Source: Rhyzopertha dominica (Eukaryota > Arthropoda > Insecta > Coleoptera > Bostrichidae). Taken from it: 64,000 nt of DNA. The stretch spans positions 13,268,001-13,332,000 of the forward strand of contig QCXZ01000053.1 in assembly GCA_025024175.1 (NCBI GenBank), written 5' to 3'. Both the position numbers and the translations under genes were made by a program. Within the stretch, counting starts at the first letter, position 1. Every line of letters begins with the position of its first letter. Positions 1 through 12,780 of the stretch are shown here, in pieces. Under the pieces are notes generated by a model, which saw only the letters and a list, made by a program, of their open reading frames with translations, had not been told where the DNA came from and made no database searches.

Positions 1-1691
1 TTTTCACTTTGCACATGCGACTGCATTTCGTTGGGGTTTAAATATTACATCACTTTACTTTTACTTCAACTTTTATAAATGCACTATGTTTATGTACTCA
101 AGCTCACCAGGATACTTTACTAAGCAAAAGTCTAAAATTATACTGAAACACTGTTATTATTTAAGCATTTTTTAAATAAGGTTGTGAAATACTACCGAAT
201 AAATGAAGCTAAATATTTTGAAAATAATCGGCAAACTCCACACTTTAAAAAATTCAACAACTAATAGTTTGTAAAAAAATTACGACAACCTTAAGGAATG
301 CCGCTAACAGCTAACAAAATTTACTGTCTTCAGCAAAACATAAAGTTAAATCATTATGAATTTACTTAGGAGCCGCGTTACTGAAAGTTTCAGCTTAATG
401 AATTCATCCAAGCCTCGATCATTGTATTTCAAGTCAGTTTACAGTTGCTACAAATAGACTTAAAAGTACGAGCTTTTGGATAAACAATCCTAAAATATGA
501 ATTTTCATGTGTACATATGCAAATGTTATTTGAAGACTATCAATTATGTGTTATGCTCTAGTTTTCGTTTTCATTACGATTGATACTCAATAAAACTTAT
601 TGTTTTCCTTAGGGCTTGCATTGTTGCAATATTCCATTATTTCGTGATATTACTAAGTACCTGAAGTTATTTTCTTAAATGTATCTGTAAAATATGTTGT
701 GTTTATGCTACTGCAAAGATAATATACTCTTCATTACATGTGGTACAGTCTAATCCATTGAAAAAAAGGCCCACAATGTTATCAACGTTCTCTTTAGTTT
801 ACATCTGGATTAAAAAATATGAATTACTTTAACACTAATCGGTAATTATCAGGTGCTGAAGTGCCCCAAAAGTTATTAACCTAAACACGGAATTAGTATC
901 GTGCACGGACCGAGAACAAAGCGCCCTCCTTGCTCTACCCACTTTGTCTTTCTGCCTCGCTGAAAGCGTCAAACAACCAACGCTAAAAGTTCTAAAAGAT
1001 TTTCTATGAAGCAGTCCTAAACTGAAACGACGACACCATTTATGGTTGCAGATTGGCAGCCACTGCCTACTTTAAGTTTCCGTCCCTTTGAGGATTCACC
1101 CCTTTTTATAAATGAAAGTCGCGATACGCTACTGAAGTTGCCGTAAACTTTTGAAGCACGGGAACTGGATTGCCCTTACCACTTTTGGCTGCAATATTCA
1201 TGAGCTGACCTATATACGAGCCCACATAAGCCGAACGTTTGGCGTAAACTTGACGATGTTTTCGCCTGTCGCTTTGTGATGCAAACTGTCCTATGTGGGG
1301 AAAAGTTATGTTGGTTGAACGGTCGAGATGTTACATTCACAATAAGGAGTAAAAGCATAACTTTATGGGGCCATTCTATTTTGAAGGCAAAGTTTATGGA
1401 ATCGCTAGAATTACCTACTGTTTGTTATACGAGTCGTTATTACATATTAGTTTTCTTGCTCAGTAAAATGCTACAGAGGTAATTAAAAATCCAATTCAGA
1501 TTAGATTTTTAAAAATATTTTTTCGGGCAAAATTTTTTGTTTTTTAAGACACAGTCTCGATTTTATAATACCTTTCACAAAAAAGTACGGAAAAATGAAT
1601 TTTATTTGTTCGGAGAACTGAGTAATATGAAATGCTATCCATCGCTCCTTGGTTATTTGGCTATTTTTGGACGGTAATGTCAGGTTATCTA
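1..1691. other. AT-rich non-coding stretch
   Basis: No gene or repeat is recognised here. The part at about 900-1260 is less AT-rich and more complex than its surroundings, so it may be constrained non-coding DNA, but there is no open frame bounded by splice sites that could be defended. Confidence 0.4.
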
Positions 1692-2400
1692 TACAGGGCG
1701 TCCCACCGCTAGTGTCTATGTATGCAGTGGTAGAACCTAAAACAACAAATTTAATATTGAACAATAACAGCATTCTGCACCAGCATATTTCACAACATGT
1801 ATGTATTCATTTAATTTCTTATTTAGGTGATCATTTGTATGTAATTTTATATTGCTGAGAATTCAATCTATTCCCAAAAACTCTACTACAGTGAAACAAC
1901 AGTTCGTCGATTTTTTTAAGGAAATAAATTAATTAATAAACAGGGACAACAATTTCATAAACAAAATCATTTGGGCGGACGAATCAAAATATACTAATTG
2001 TGCAACATTTAATAAAAAAAACATACATGTGTGAACTGAATTAAAAATCCAAGAATAAATCGTGAAGCATGACTCTAAGTCAGATTTTCTTTAAATAAAT
2101 AAATGTTCGAAAAAATTTAACGGGCAGCACATATTAAAATATTTTGGAACAAAATTTCCAAACATTATATGGAGTTCTACTGACTTTATTGGTCAGGAAT
2201 TACTTAAATGGACAATTGATTTTGACACAGGAACTTGCAGCATGGCCACTTCCCTCACTCGATTTCAGTGTCGTAGATTTTGTTCTTTGGACAGTTTAAA
2301 AGCTAGAGTTGAAATGAAATGAAACTAAGCCAAACATTGTCGAATAAAGTCAGAATATCCTGATAATAACTGTAAAATTCTCTATGTCGTCGATATCTAA
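1692..2400 (+). pseudogene. Degraded Tc1/mariner-like transposase (insect PLDFFLWG-type)
   Basis: The left end reads TACAGGGCGTCCCACC, the kind of terminal sequence many insect Tc1/mariner-like elements carry. Downstream, a transposase can be followed only by switching frames across stops. Near 1965-2030 is a segment reading FINKIIWADESKYTN, which corresponds to the family's first catalytic region (normally SDEA/TDES). Near 2100-2180 is an LTGSTY-like piece. Near 2240-2290 is WPLPSLDFSVVDFVLW, a decayed form of the WPPRSPDLTPLDFFLWG block. Many frameshifts and stops make it a clear pseudogene. No matching right terminus was found, so the right edge is approximate. The family assignment rests on remembered family motifs and is an inference. 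Confidence 0.6.
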
Positions 2401-5400
2401 AGTGCCGATAACAATACAAGAAATAACAAAACGACTGTGTTTTTGTTTAGAACAGAATAACGGCTTATTTAAACTTTACTTTAGTAACAGAATATTATTG
2501 TCATTATTTGATTTCAAATTCACGTTTCTGATTGTCATGTTACTGATTTCTTGAAAAATTCTATGTAATTTTAAAAATATATTTGATGTGGTTGCCTTTC
2601 ATCCATAAGGCTCCTAGCATATTTGGCGTATTATTTAAATTAAATGTTTATTTGTAATATAAACATTTTCTTCAATAGGTAAATCCAATTTTCAATTGCA
2701 AATTGTAGTGCAGTACTGACCATAGCCAATGCTAACCATTCCAAATCAACTGTCAATAAAGAAAGTCGTTTTTATGGTTTTATATATAATCTATTCTAGG
2801 TCATGCGCACATTATGTTACTTTGACTAGTGTAGCTCGTCACAATATGGCGACAAGGTATTTCACAGATCTCTAATTTCGCAGGCTAAGTCCTCAGTACA
2901 GTATAAATTCACGTTGATGTTTTTAATGTTTTCCATATGTGAACATCCCTTGGAAGAGTAGCATAGTAACTATTCATTTTTTAAGAAATATTCACATTTT
3001 TCTGTACCAAAAGTAGCCTGCTAACGTCAAAACATCAACTATATATAACCTCTTGGTTGTTTTATAAGATCTCCAGGGATACGGAAGCCTTGATTTAGAT
3101 CATTTTAGGTTTAGAAAACTATACATCTGAAATTGAAAAGTGCAATATAACATAATAATGAGTCTTCTTTACAGTTTCAAACATATTTCAGTCGGTTGAT
3201 TTACGTAATTTTCGTAAGAAGAGTACTACAGATTGAATTAGGGTGAATTAGTGATGAGCTACCATTATGAAGTTATGTAGGGAAAATTGTTGATGGCAAC
3301 AATCGTAAAATCGATTGATCAGTACTTAGAGAAACTCATGGTGTTGCAAGTACAAAAAAGAATTTGTGATACATGTTACACCTCTAAAGCAGCACTAGAA
3401 CTACTTAAAAAGACACGCATGTTTTTGCACATAATGAACTGTACTTTTTTTAAATGGTGATTAAATAATTTTTGCATATCAGTGCATATATCTTACGACG
3501 CACTGCTTTTGTCCACTGCATGTTGCATTCCTTTCTTCATGGACGATTAATAAATGTGTATGAATGTAGGTCGGATGTTTTTATTTTAGTATAAAAACAA
3601 ATGACCACACAGTTTTGATTTTACCGTTTTTTTAGCGCTTCAGGCTTCAAGCATTTTTTGTTAACTTTATAATGTCCACCAATGCTNTTAAGTACAATTG
3701 CCACCCCATTAATAAATTATTTAACGTTCTACATGCATTAGGGTGCCAATGTGTGTAGATTGTCAGCGTTTTTAGTTTTCAATTAATTTAACAAAGCTTT
3801 TGACAAATACAGACTTTTTAAGGTATTAAAATGATTCGAAAAATATATGACGTCTGTGAAAAATTTGCTGCACGTNAAGATAAGTGCTGTACTTTAGTTC
3901 CGCCATTTTCCTTCGCATGACCTACATATCAAGATACCATGTTTTACATGTCGCTGAATTCAGAGAAAAATCTTTTTTATTCAATAAGACAACTCTAAAC
4001 TGAACTAAATATACCTAAAAGTGCCTTAAGGTCAAAGTAGAAAAATAGATTGGTTAGCAATAAACTAACATGATGACAAAACCACCTAGCAGCCTAAAAG
4101 GGAACTATTTCCTAAAAAAAAAGTGATCTCCTGTCTTGTCTTTTTTCTTAATACCCCAAAAACTGTTGAAATGTAACAGCAATCTACCTGAACCTACTGG
4201 GTATGATATTGTACGTTTATTTCCTGATGAAAATAGACGACGAATGCCAAATCGCAATGACTTGTTTCAACAGAACGACGCAGGCGCACCACCATATTTA
4301 GATACTATGTTGGGGCACTACTGAATGGGTCTCTTGATTTATGCCGATTAAATCTGCAAGAGCTCTAAATTAAAATTGGACACGGAAAAAATGCGCCACC
4401 TTCGAAATCAGTTGATATACAAAACAGAAAGTAGGCTAAGAAGTGAAAAAGAACTATAGAAAGAAACTTTTGTTAAGAACATTTTACCTTAAAGTTAATG
4501 TTTGCAGAAATAAGCCTATTATTACATGCTTTTGACTTTGTGTAGAAGTCCTAATCATATTTATCTCAAATTTTGGTACACAATAAGCAATCATTTTCAA
4601 GTTGGTTATTCTCTTAGGGATCTTTGTTTGTGTAGCAGGCGACGGCTAACTTGTTGCCTTTTTTGCTGGATATCGATAAAAAGACTGTGGCTGTAAAAAT
4701 TACAGTTATTCTGTTTTCGGTGTTAAAAAGTAATCTGTGTACAGATTTGTTAAGCTTGTTTTCTTGAAAACACCGTTTTGTTATCAATCAAAGTAGATGT
4801 TTCACTTTCACACTTTTTGCAAGGCTAACCGTGTACCTTGACATATAGGCATACAGCCCTCTAAACTAAACTTCTTGTTATTAACATTGGCGGTTATCAG
4901 AAGAACCCTCTACTACCGGCAACTCTCACCCTTCATATGTTCTCGAGCTGTGGATTGACTCCATTAAAGTTTGAACAGTTCAGATAAATTTGAAGCTATG
5001 GCTATCGCTTGTTGGATTTTTTATTTCTCAAGATATTTGTTGCTCCTTTTTTATAATACCACAGCAATGCATACTACACTTAGTTCCTTTTAATTTCTAA
5101 TTTCAGTGCGAAGTTAAACAGGTGCCGTACTATATACTGTACCTTGTTGAAGTAGTGTATATTCTCCACTCTTGACAATTTTTGCAAATACTCTATTATA
5201 TACGTAGTTATCAAATAAAGCCACCACAGTTTTGTGTGGTTTTGAGTTTTTACATCGACACATTTAAGGAATCTGTAGTTACCATAGACAAATAAGCGTT
5301 GGTGTCAGAAGACGAGTTTTCATATATGTTGACAACTGGCAACAACAGCCAGCGCCACCCAAGTCAGCTGTTGGTATTAAATTAAGAGCGGCGCGAAATA

Positions 5401-5829
5401 TGAAAGAAATGAAATACGAGATTGTTAACATATTATGGGGTGTATTTGCTTGATGTGGGTTGAAAAAAATAGGATCAGTTTTATAAAATGCATGTTAAAC
5501 ATAAACCAGGTAAACATCGGTCATTAAAAACGGTTAGGTAACTATTAAAAATAAGGAATACATAGGAATACATCAAAATTGCACTTATACATGTAATATT
5601 ATTCTCATTTTATTTAATTGTGTATTGTTTTTTTGGGCAAAACTTTCTTTTCAGATAAAAAATTTTTTGTTATTAGGGGAACTGCTACATTTAAAAGTTC
5701 TTCGCTGAAATGTTTCTTACATGGATACTAATTTAAAAATTTTATCAGTTCCCTTATGGCAATTTTCATTTTCTGCAAAACATTCGAGGTTTCTCCGGCC
5801 GTTTAAAAAAATGTAGATTGCATCATGAA
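2401..5829. other. AT-rich stretch with one weak transposase scrap
   Basis: No host exon is recognised. Around 4245-4320 (+) a short frame contains FQQNDAGAPPYLDTMLGHY, resembling the FQQDGAPPH block just before the second catalytic Asp region of the same insect transposase family as at 1692-2400. It is too short and isolated to call with confidence. The remainder is featureless AT-rich sequence. Confidence 0.3.
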
Positions 5830-6313
5830 GTTCCGCTAAATAATTTGCTAGATTTTGAATCGCATATTTTCAGATTGTATATAAGTGCTGTGGCTTCAAA
5901 TTATCGCTTAATAACGCTTGACGGCACAGGTTGCAATCCAGGTTTTCAAGTTTTCTTACCAAATAGCCTGAAGCTTAAGTCAAACCTTGCATTTATAACA
6001 AAGAATTTGCAGGTTTCTCAGTAAAATGCATTCTAAAAAATTCATTGTTTTCATTATCTACCCTTAAAGGTCTCTTAATTCTAGAACTAGTCAAAAGCTC
6101 TTTAAGATTTGTCAAAATATAATTTTCATTTTCAGAGTTTTGAGCGCGGAAATGAATTGATAACAATTCGGAAAACTTGCCACATCCAGGTTGCCCACCC
6201 CAATCTCGATGAACTGCTCTAGTGCGCAAATATTTAAAACCAAGACTTTTGCAAAGAGACCACAATTCTTTAAATGGTCGTATATTATTGATCCAACCAT
6301 CCTTAAATTTCAT
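5830..6313 (-). pseudogene. P-element / THAP9-like transposase remnant
   Basis: Reading the minus strand, one frame gives GWINNIRPFKELWSLCKSLG then FKYLRTRA. After a frameshift a second frame gives ALEQFIEIGVGNLDVASFPN followed by CYQFISALKT. P-type and THAP9-type transposases have the order W-x-L...F-K-x-L-x-T-x-R-L-x-Q-D-x-L-E-x-x-F...G-G...N-P-x-x-x-x-F. The two frames joined at the shift follow that order well. Further along the strand, near 5830-5945, a CNLCRQALLS-like stretch resembles the C-terminal cysteine region of these proteins. The N-terminal THAP zinc finger and the termini are not visible. The fragment is broken by at least one frameshift and is surely inactive. Assignment is by motif order only. 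Confidence 0.5.
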
Positions 6314-7539
6314 TGTAGTTCGTGCAATTGTGCCAGTATTAGGACATTATAAATTGCCAGGATGCCATTTTTTAACATTTTATCCCAGAAAAGGAAATGG
6401 TGTGAACTACTTCTTATGCAATTTATTGCCGTTAATTTGATAAGGCTTGCTACTGTTCATTCTATCAAATAAATTGCAATATCGCTAACAAATGTTTCTG
6501 TCTAAATGACTTCACTTCTTACGCCTGCAGTACAAGTTGAAATCACCGTTTATTATTGTCGAAACACCAGGTACATATCTACAAAGCACAGATATCTGAG
6601 TAGGCTGGTCGTTTAGGTGATATTACTTATTTCTGGAAATAGAAATATCAATTAGTTGCAAAATTTAGTAAAATTTATATTTACTTAGATACTGGTAAAA
6701 GTTTCAGCAATAGATACTAATGTAGTATAATAAATATGTGATGATCTTGTCGTGTGATGTCTTCATTGGTACATAATGATGGAGGTGGACTACATTCCTA
6801 TTAAGAATAAACTGATTTGGTTTAGAATCATTTAATTATACCTACTATAGTAGGTATACCAGATTTAGGTAGCTACTTATAAATAAATGTAGTGTCGAAT
6901 AATAGCGTTATGATACTAAACATCATTAGAAACGAAATTAATCAATTGCACTGCAGTAAATATTAAAAATATCTTACCAGTAAAAGCAAAAGTTGTCTTT
7001 CTTAGCACAGAAGATGATTTTTGCGCATATTCGTTTAATTCAAAGTATATTTTTAGTTTATTTTATGATTTTGACGGTTAACTGTCACTTTTAGTACTTA
7101 ACGCGCACAAGTTTGTATGTTGGAGGGCGCTAGTATCAGTTGCCTAACCTTTAACTCGTCTCCTACTTAAATTGTCTTTGGTATTTACAGCGCAAGGTTA
7201 CTAGACATAGATAGGTTGTCTGGTAACTTCTAACCAATCAGCATGCGGCACCTAACGCGTCATCAGGGGTGTCGGTTCAAATCTTATGCATTGGAATAGG
7301 ATAAACCCTTATTAAGTATACTAAATAGTAAGTGTAACTAAAATTCTTGCAATTCTACAGAGTATCATAATAATAATAATGTTGCAGTATTTTACAAATT
7401 TTCATACAAACACTTCCATAAATTCAAAATGCGGCGATCTATACCTGGGATAGAAAAACTACATGTACGTTTACGGGTAGCTTTTAACATGGTTAAAGAA
7501 AACGTATATTTTAACCTATAATAAAAATAAGTGGAATAA
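6314..7539. other. AT-rich non-coding stretch with a short perfect palindrome
   Basis: No gene is recognised. A 22-bp perfect palindrome, TATACCTACTA and its reverse complement, lies at 6837-6858. A GGTTCAAATC sequence near 7272 resembles a tRNA-type B box, but no matching A box or cloverleaf can be drawn. Confidence 0.35.
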
Positions 7540-7625
7540 ATTGTTTCAGCTCCTTTCGTTTATTTATTGGTGATCGGTTTTGAGGTTAAATGTTACCTCA
7601 TTATCAGACGAAGGGTACAAAATAA
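7540..7625 (-). ncRNA. Decayed hammerhead-like motif, probable Penelope-type terminal-repeat scrap
   Basis: On the minus strand CTGATAA (7607-7601) is followed by a helix TGAGGT/ACCTCA (7600-7581) and then AAAAC. This is the layout of a hammerhead core, CUGANGA - stem II - GAAA. Two invariant bases are changed (G8 to A and G12 to A). The stem III part reads ACCGATC, close to the ACCGGTC form I expect in Penelope-type ribozymes. The ribozyme would be dead. No other part of a retroelement is recognisable nearby. Confidence 0.45.
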
Positions 7626-8726
7626 AAGCATATTATAGGAATATAAGCCCAGAAAACTGTAGTATTTATAAGTTATTTTAATTAGCTGAAGCATTGAGTT
7701 TATTATTCCGTTTCCATTATGGAATATTATAATCAAAGGCTCAAAGTACATCATGTTAAAGTAACATTACTCGAATAGAAATTCAAATAAGATATGATTA
7801 TGTGATTAAGTTTCAGCATAGTAGTATTCTGTAACTTCAACATCAATAATGATCAAAAGTAACAATTAAACTGTATTAGTAAGCATTATATCTATTACCT
7901 AAGGTTATCATTTTTTTGTTTTGTTATGCCATTATACTTTGGAAATTTTTACATTATTATTATCATATACTGTGTGATTCGTAATTAAAGTAATTTATTG
8001 ACAACTATGTAATTAAGAGAAGACAATGGCAAAAGACACATTGGCACTGCATAGTCGTTACCAGAATAAATAATCAGATAATCTGGATTAAGACATAAAT
8101 AATAACCAGATTCGTCATTAGGAATTTTCTTGTGTATGCTATTACTGCTTTTCTACACCCTGGGCAGTTGTGTAAATTCCATTATCGGCATTATAATTTC
8201 TGCCTCACTGCTGTTTCATTTTTATCAAAAATCACCAAAAACAGAAAAAGCAACAATAATTTGTACGATTTATTTGCTTATAAGACAGTAATAAATAAAT
8301 AAAAACAAAAAGTCTAACAAATGCACCATTTAAGAAATTGCTGCAAAAAAAGTTCATAAAAGCATAACTTTGTACATTCTTACCATCCTTTTTTTAGCTT
8401 TCTTGGTTGCAAATGCAATAACCTAGCTCGTATTTAATCCTCGATATCACATAGCTTAAAATGAACACTTCATATCTTCTCATTGTCAGCAGTCCATTTA
8501 TCTTTACGATAACATTTTCTGATCCATCCCCTTCGAATTTTAACATCATTAGGAAACGTAAAAGACATTAAATTTTCTCCTTTTCTTTAGCCTTTTTCTA
8601 ATTATTCTTGCAGAAAGCCACACGACAAACACTTCCACCAAGCATATCTGTTATTATTTAGGTACCTATAATAATAGTTTTAACTTGACTTCTCATTTCA
8701 CAAAAAAAAATATGGTAAAAACTTAC
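7626..8726. other. AT-rich non-coding stretch
   Basis: Nothing recognisable; no splice-bounded open frame or repeat structure was seen. Confidence 0.4.
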
Positions 8727-8883
8727 CTAAATGATATTTGCAACATACAAATTGTGGCACAAACGTTATTGTTGACCTTTAGCAAGAAAAATAACACGAA
8801 GAACAGAAGCACACCAAGTATCAGACCACTGACAGTTTTTGACGCCTGGCATCTGGCACCCTCGATGACGCGCACCTCCAGTT
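8727..8883 (-). CDS. Candidate exon encoding a membrane-spanning segment (unidentified)
   Basis: On the minus strand an open stretch of 51 whole codons lies between an acceptor-like AATTTTTTAG and a donor AG|GTAAGT (GTAAGT at 8726-8721). It begins LEVRVIEGARCQASKTVSG and continues into a strongly hydrophobic run (LILGVLLFFVLFFLLK) that would serve as a transmembrane helix, followed by a cysteine-containing tail. The segment is distinctly less AT-rich than its flanks, especially in its first half. I do not recognise the protein. Against it: the frame is short, hydrophobic runs arise by chance in T-rich DNA, and no partner exon on the minus strand was found. It remains a candidate only. Confidence 0.22.
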
Positions 8884-10189
8884 CTAAAAAATTTCGGCTT
8901 TAGTTGCCAGACAACCTATAAAATCTACTAACCTTGGTTACAGCGCTAGTTTTTATATAAGAGAAATTAGCTCTAAGCGAAAATGAAACTCCCAGAGCTT
9001 TAATAAAATTGCAGAACTGTGGCACGCTTACTCGTCTCAGTTTTAAAGGCCACACAGANTATATCATACCCAGTGCTGGCAAGCATTAAGGAAATAAGGT
9101 GGAAATTTGTTTTTTGTTTACGCCTCAACTACAAAGCGCCGGAAAAGCTCGAGATTAAGCTGCGCTGCTGTTGGTAACATCTCTCTCATACTTCCTTTCT
9201 CGAATTTAATAAAATCCCGCTCTTATTCCATACCCTTGCCCTACAAGCATTACTTCTCTTATTAAACGAGCCCGCCAGCGCAATGCGAGGGCGGGCTTTC
9301 TGCCAGCAAAGCTCGAACCAGATAAATTGTTCGAGCTATTTTGCATCCGGGCGGCGAATCCCATTTTGTGCACCGCTGAAATCGAGATGTATGCAAGCAA
9401 ACTTCGCCCGCATTCCGGTAGATCAAAGCCACGTGTGAGGAAGCAACAAGTATGTGGGAGTGTTTCGAATTGTGTGGATAAGAGTTAAAATGGAACAATT
9501 AAAATTAGTGCTGGGATACCGGAAAGAAGTATAATGTTAGCCGTGGATTTTAAAATTCTCGAAGGCTCGGCCCTAAGAGACAGTAACTGACATTTTGGTC
9601 AAAATTGAACTTGTACGTGTGTCCATGTTACAATAAAGCAGATTATGTTCAGGGCTTTGAAAAATTATCACGAAATTCGCCTTAACGAGTGCTGCAAGGG
9701 ATGTAAATACTCAGCTCAGCATGTAAAATATGGTAGACTATAAGATGGTCGTCGTCTCCACTTGTGCTTCTGCTGCTGGTGAAGACAGTCTGGACTCTAG
9801 ATCTCAGAACTGCTCACCAAACGACGCCTACTCCTCTTAAGAAGACTCTGACTACAATTTAAGTGTTGAAGACAAGTCTTGGTGTAAAAACACATAAAAT
9901 CTTTTATAAACTAAAACTACTGATACTAAAGTCACTAAATTCAAAAACCGCTAGCGCAGTAACACTATCATTCTAACGCTACTAAAGTGGAGCTTTTCCA
10001 AGCAGTTGACACTTGGTCACACATTCTCGTACAGCGAGATAAATACAAGGCAAATTTACCAACTTGACGGTTATAAATCGCTACTATCTGCAAATATATT
10101 TTCCTAAAGGTTTAACTATAGCAATTTTGAACGAATTAAGTTTGCATAGAAATGATGAAGTGTTTCAACTGCTAGCGCATTCCGACCAT
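8884..10189. other. Non-coding stretch with a GC-elevated part
   Basis: At about 9120-9460 the sequence is clearly richer in GC than its surroundings and includes overlapping minus-strand open frames of 64-78 codons. None resembles a known protein or is bounded by good splice sites. It could be a regulatory or first-exon region. The rest is AT-rich and unassigned. Confidence 0.35.
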
Positions 10190-10485
10190 AATTTAATTAA
10201 CCACTATTCAGAATACTAAATTTCACTACAATCACTCTAAAATACTTTAGATTATTATATAGTATATGTTCGCTTGCTTCGCCGCTATTCAGATCAGCAC
10301 GTTCACCGTGGCTTTCATCTTTATCGGCGTACTTTCTTGAATAGTCTAAAGCCAACTCCCTGTCTGTTATAAAACTCTTCCTGAACAACACATCACTACA
10401 AATCTACTGGCAACCGCTCGAACGTCATCGTCAGTCTGGTTGCCTAATCCATAGGCGCTAGTTTCCACACATCATATCAGTAGTG
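10190..10485 (-). repeat. Possible LTR fragment (related to 30360-30790)
   Basis: On the minus strand the order is a GC-richer part with TTAGGCAACCAGACTGACG, then GAGTTTTATAAC, then AGCGGCGAAGCAAGCGAAC. The fragment at 30360-30790 has the same order: TTAGGCAACCAATCG, CGGTATAAAAGC, AGCGGTGAAGCAAACAGAC. The shared order of a TATA-like box and a downstream conserved block suggests decayed LTRs of one family in the same orientation. No polymerase gene is attached. Confidence 0.33.
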
Positions 10486-11017
10486 AGATTTGTTAATTAT
10501 CTACATGTAAGATGCAAATAATGATACCTGCATGTCCTACATAATCTTACTGCCAGAACATTGGGCATTGATCAGTAACAATTTAATGATTTATGCAGTA
10601 TGTACCGGGTACAGATCAGGTAGAAAACAGGAGGAACATTAAGAAAGTTAAAGGTAGGGAAAGAAAAATAAGGCTATAAAAACAAACAAACGATGAATTA
10701 AAAAGTACGAAATCACAGAAATGCATACAGGTCGTATAGGAAAAAAAATTCTGAAGAAAAACACATGGGTCAAGCTGTAGCTGCAAGCAGATGGTTGGAT
10801 TTCCTATTAAGAGAGAGATGCACAAAAGTAGAACTAAAAGCTAATAAGAATCATCTTCACTTTAGAATAATCTGTAATGGTTGCTAGCTAAATTAATTTT
10901 GCAAGAAGGCATTTTTGGGTATCCATAGCTTGCAATAATTGAGAATATAGTAGCAAAGTTGCCAAAAGGGTATATATAATACACCAGGCCAAAAGAAGTT
11001 TTTTTAAAAATCACAAA
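10486..11017. other. AT-rich non-coding stretch
   Basis: Nothing recognisable. Confidence 0.4.
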
Positions 11018-11101
11018 AGAAAATAATTTTTACAATTAAAAGCATTCTCATGTGTTGAAATTTACACTCGAGAATGTTTCTAATTGTAAAAAAATTATTT
11101 T
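11018..11101. repeat. Imperfect hairpin, arms about 32 bp
   Basis: The left arm (about 11018-11049, ending in GCATTCTC) is the near reverse complement of the right arm (11070-11101, starting GAGAATGTTTC). They are separated by about 20 bp. It may be a tiny MITE or a chance AT-rich inverted repeat. Confidence 0.5.
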
Positions 11102-12107
11102 TATTATATTATTTCCTGGAAATTCGATTTATTCTTATTTACTACTTTTTGGACGTCAGCATAAAAACATTGTTTAAAAAAATACTTGTTTATATATTCT
11201 TTATTTAATTTAAAAATAGTAAACTATTAATACCAGGTAAGAATGTCACATCACATCGTCTTTTGGCACTCGCAAAACAGTGTAAATTGCAACCTTAGTT
11301 GAATCTGCAATTTTGCACCTTTTCGGCATGATTATTTATTTGAAATTAAAATATAATGATAAATTTGTAAAGGTACATATAGCGATACGTTTCTCAAATA
11401 TCCCTGTAAGCTCATGTGCGCATGAAGATTGTGTTTTAACTATACACATTTCGAGCATTCTTCCTTGCACCTACCTACATCTAAGCTCCTACCGTTGTCA
11501 GAATATCACACATGGGAGTTAAAATTAATAATTCCTCATTACGAATATATATAATAGAATTTATAATTATTACCTTAGTTAAAGTAACACACTCTTATCT
11601 AATTTCCGCAACATATAGTTCAAAGCAAAATTGTAGTTTAAAAAAAGTGTTACTGTGTATGCATGAATAGCTTACAAACCGATTTGTTGCAACCTAAAAT
11701 AGATGCTGCAAAGTATACATATTTCCATATCATTAAAATTAGAACATCCAGGGCCCCAATACGTTGCCATTTTCTGGTAAAACGTATAAATCGTAATGTT
11801 TTACGCACCGTTATTGCAGGTTAAGCTTTTCAGCAACACACTGTAACTGAATATAATTGAAGTATATAATTGCTAAGTAAAGCAAAGAAGTTTTAGCTCT
11901 ATTCCAACATACACAACAACACTTTAAAATATATACAACCACAGGATTGCGCCGATCACTGACTGATCTTCATTCACAACCTGGTTTGTTTGGATCCAGG
12001 ACCTTGACGTAGCGCATAAAGTCCCTATGTAGATAAAGTAGGTACCGCAATTGACAGCCACGTAGAGTTATAAACATGGCGCCAAATATAAATCCATTGT
12101 ATAGAAT
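11102..12107. other. AT-rich non-coding stretch
   Basis: Nothing recognisable. Confidence 0.4.
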
Positions 12108-12780
12108 AATGGGGTCGTTCACCCAATTTCTTTTAATTCGGAATATCAATCTGCATCTAAAAAAAGGAACCCGTATTTTTCCGTTTTTCTGTGTGATGTG
12201 TATTAGGGCAGAAAAAATTATTAAAGATTAGGAATTTTCGAGCGTGACGTCAGATGCCACAGCCCCCGCCAGTCACTTTCGTGCGTTTACACTAATAATC
12301 CACTGCAACTTCACGATGATGTGTGCGCCGTATATATTGTTTACATCTTGGAGGTTGAAACCAGAGTTGTCAGCTATACGTTCTTTATGTACTCGTATAT
12401 AAACATACAGAAGATTACACAAAAAATTGCACATAGCACACGAAAGTCTTCATGGTTCCGACATATAATATTTCTGATTTATATGAGATAACTAGTTCAG
12501 TTAAACTAAAATAGATCATACTTCATATTAAAAAATTACCCAAATTGCAAAATGCTCGTTTGGTACAATGGATGCAAATTTTGTTTCAAAATTTCTGAAA
12601 CACTTCAATATAACGCACAATCTGGCTACATTGCACAGAGGAATGATTGTTTTTATGTGAATATACGAACAGGAACTTCAGGGCTGGTTCAAAATGACAA
12701 CAGATGACTTAAAACTTCTGGCAAAGATTCGGAAGTTTGCGTCGATACGCGTTGTTTCTACAGATGTAAACGACCCCATT
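12108..12780. mobile_element. DNA-transposon-like element with AATGGGGTCGTT termini
   Basis: The stretch starts AATGGGGTCGTTCAC and ends with the reverse complement of AATGGGGTCGTTTAC, a 15-bp terminal inverted repeat with one mismatch enclosing 673 bp. Inside is a small open frame from 12554 (+) beginning MLVWYNGCKFCFK that I do not recognise; no DDE motif is visible. A clear target duplication could not be defined, so the superfamily is left open. The internal sequence is more complex and less AT-rich than the flanks, consistent with an inserted element. Confidence 0.55.

Noticed and set aside
7250..7300. GGTTCAAATC resembling a tRNA B box, possible tRNA or tRNA-derived SINE
   Set aside because: No A box at the expected distance and no cloverleaf can be drawn; no second copy seen.
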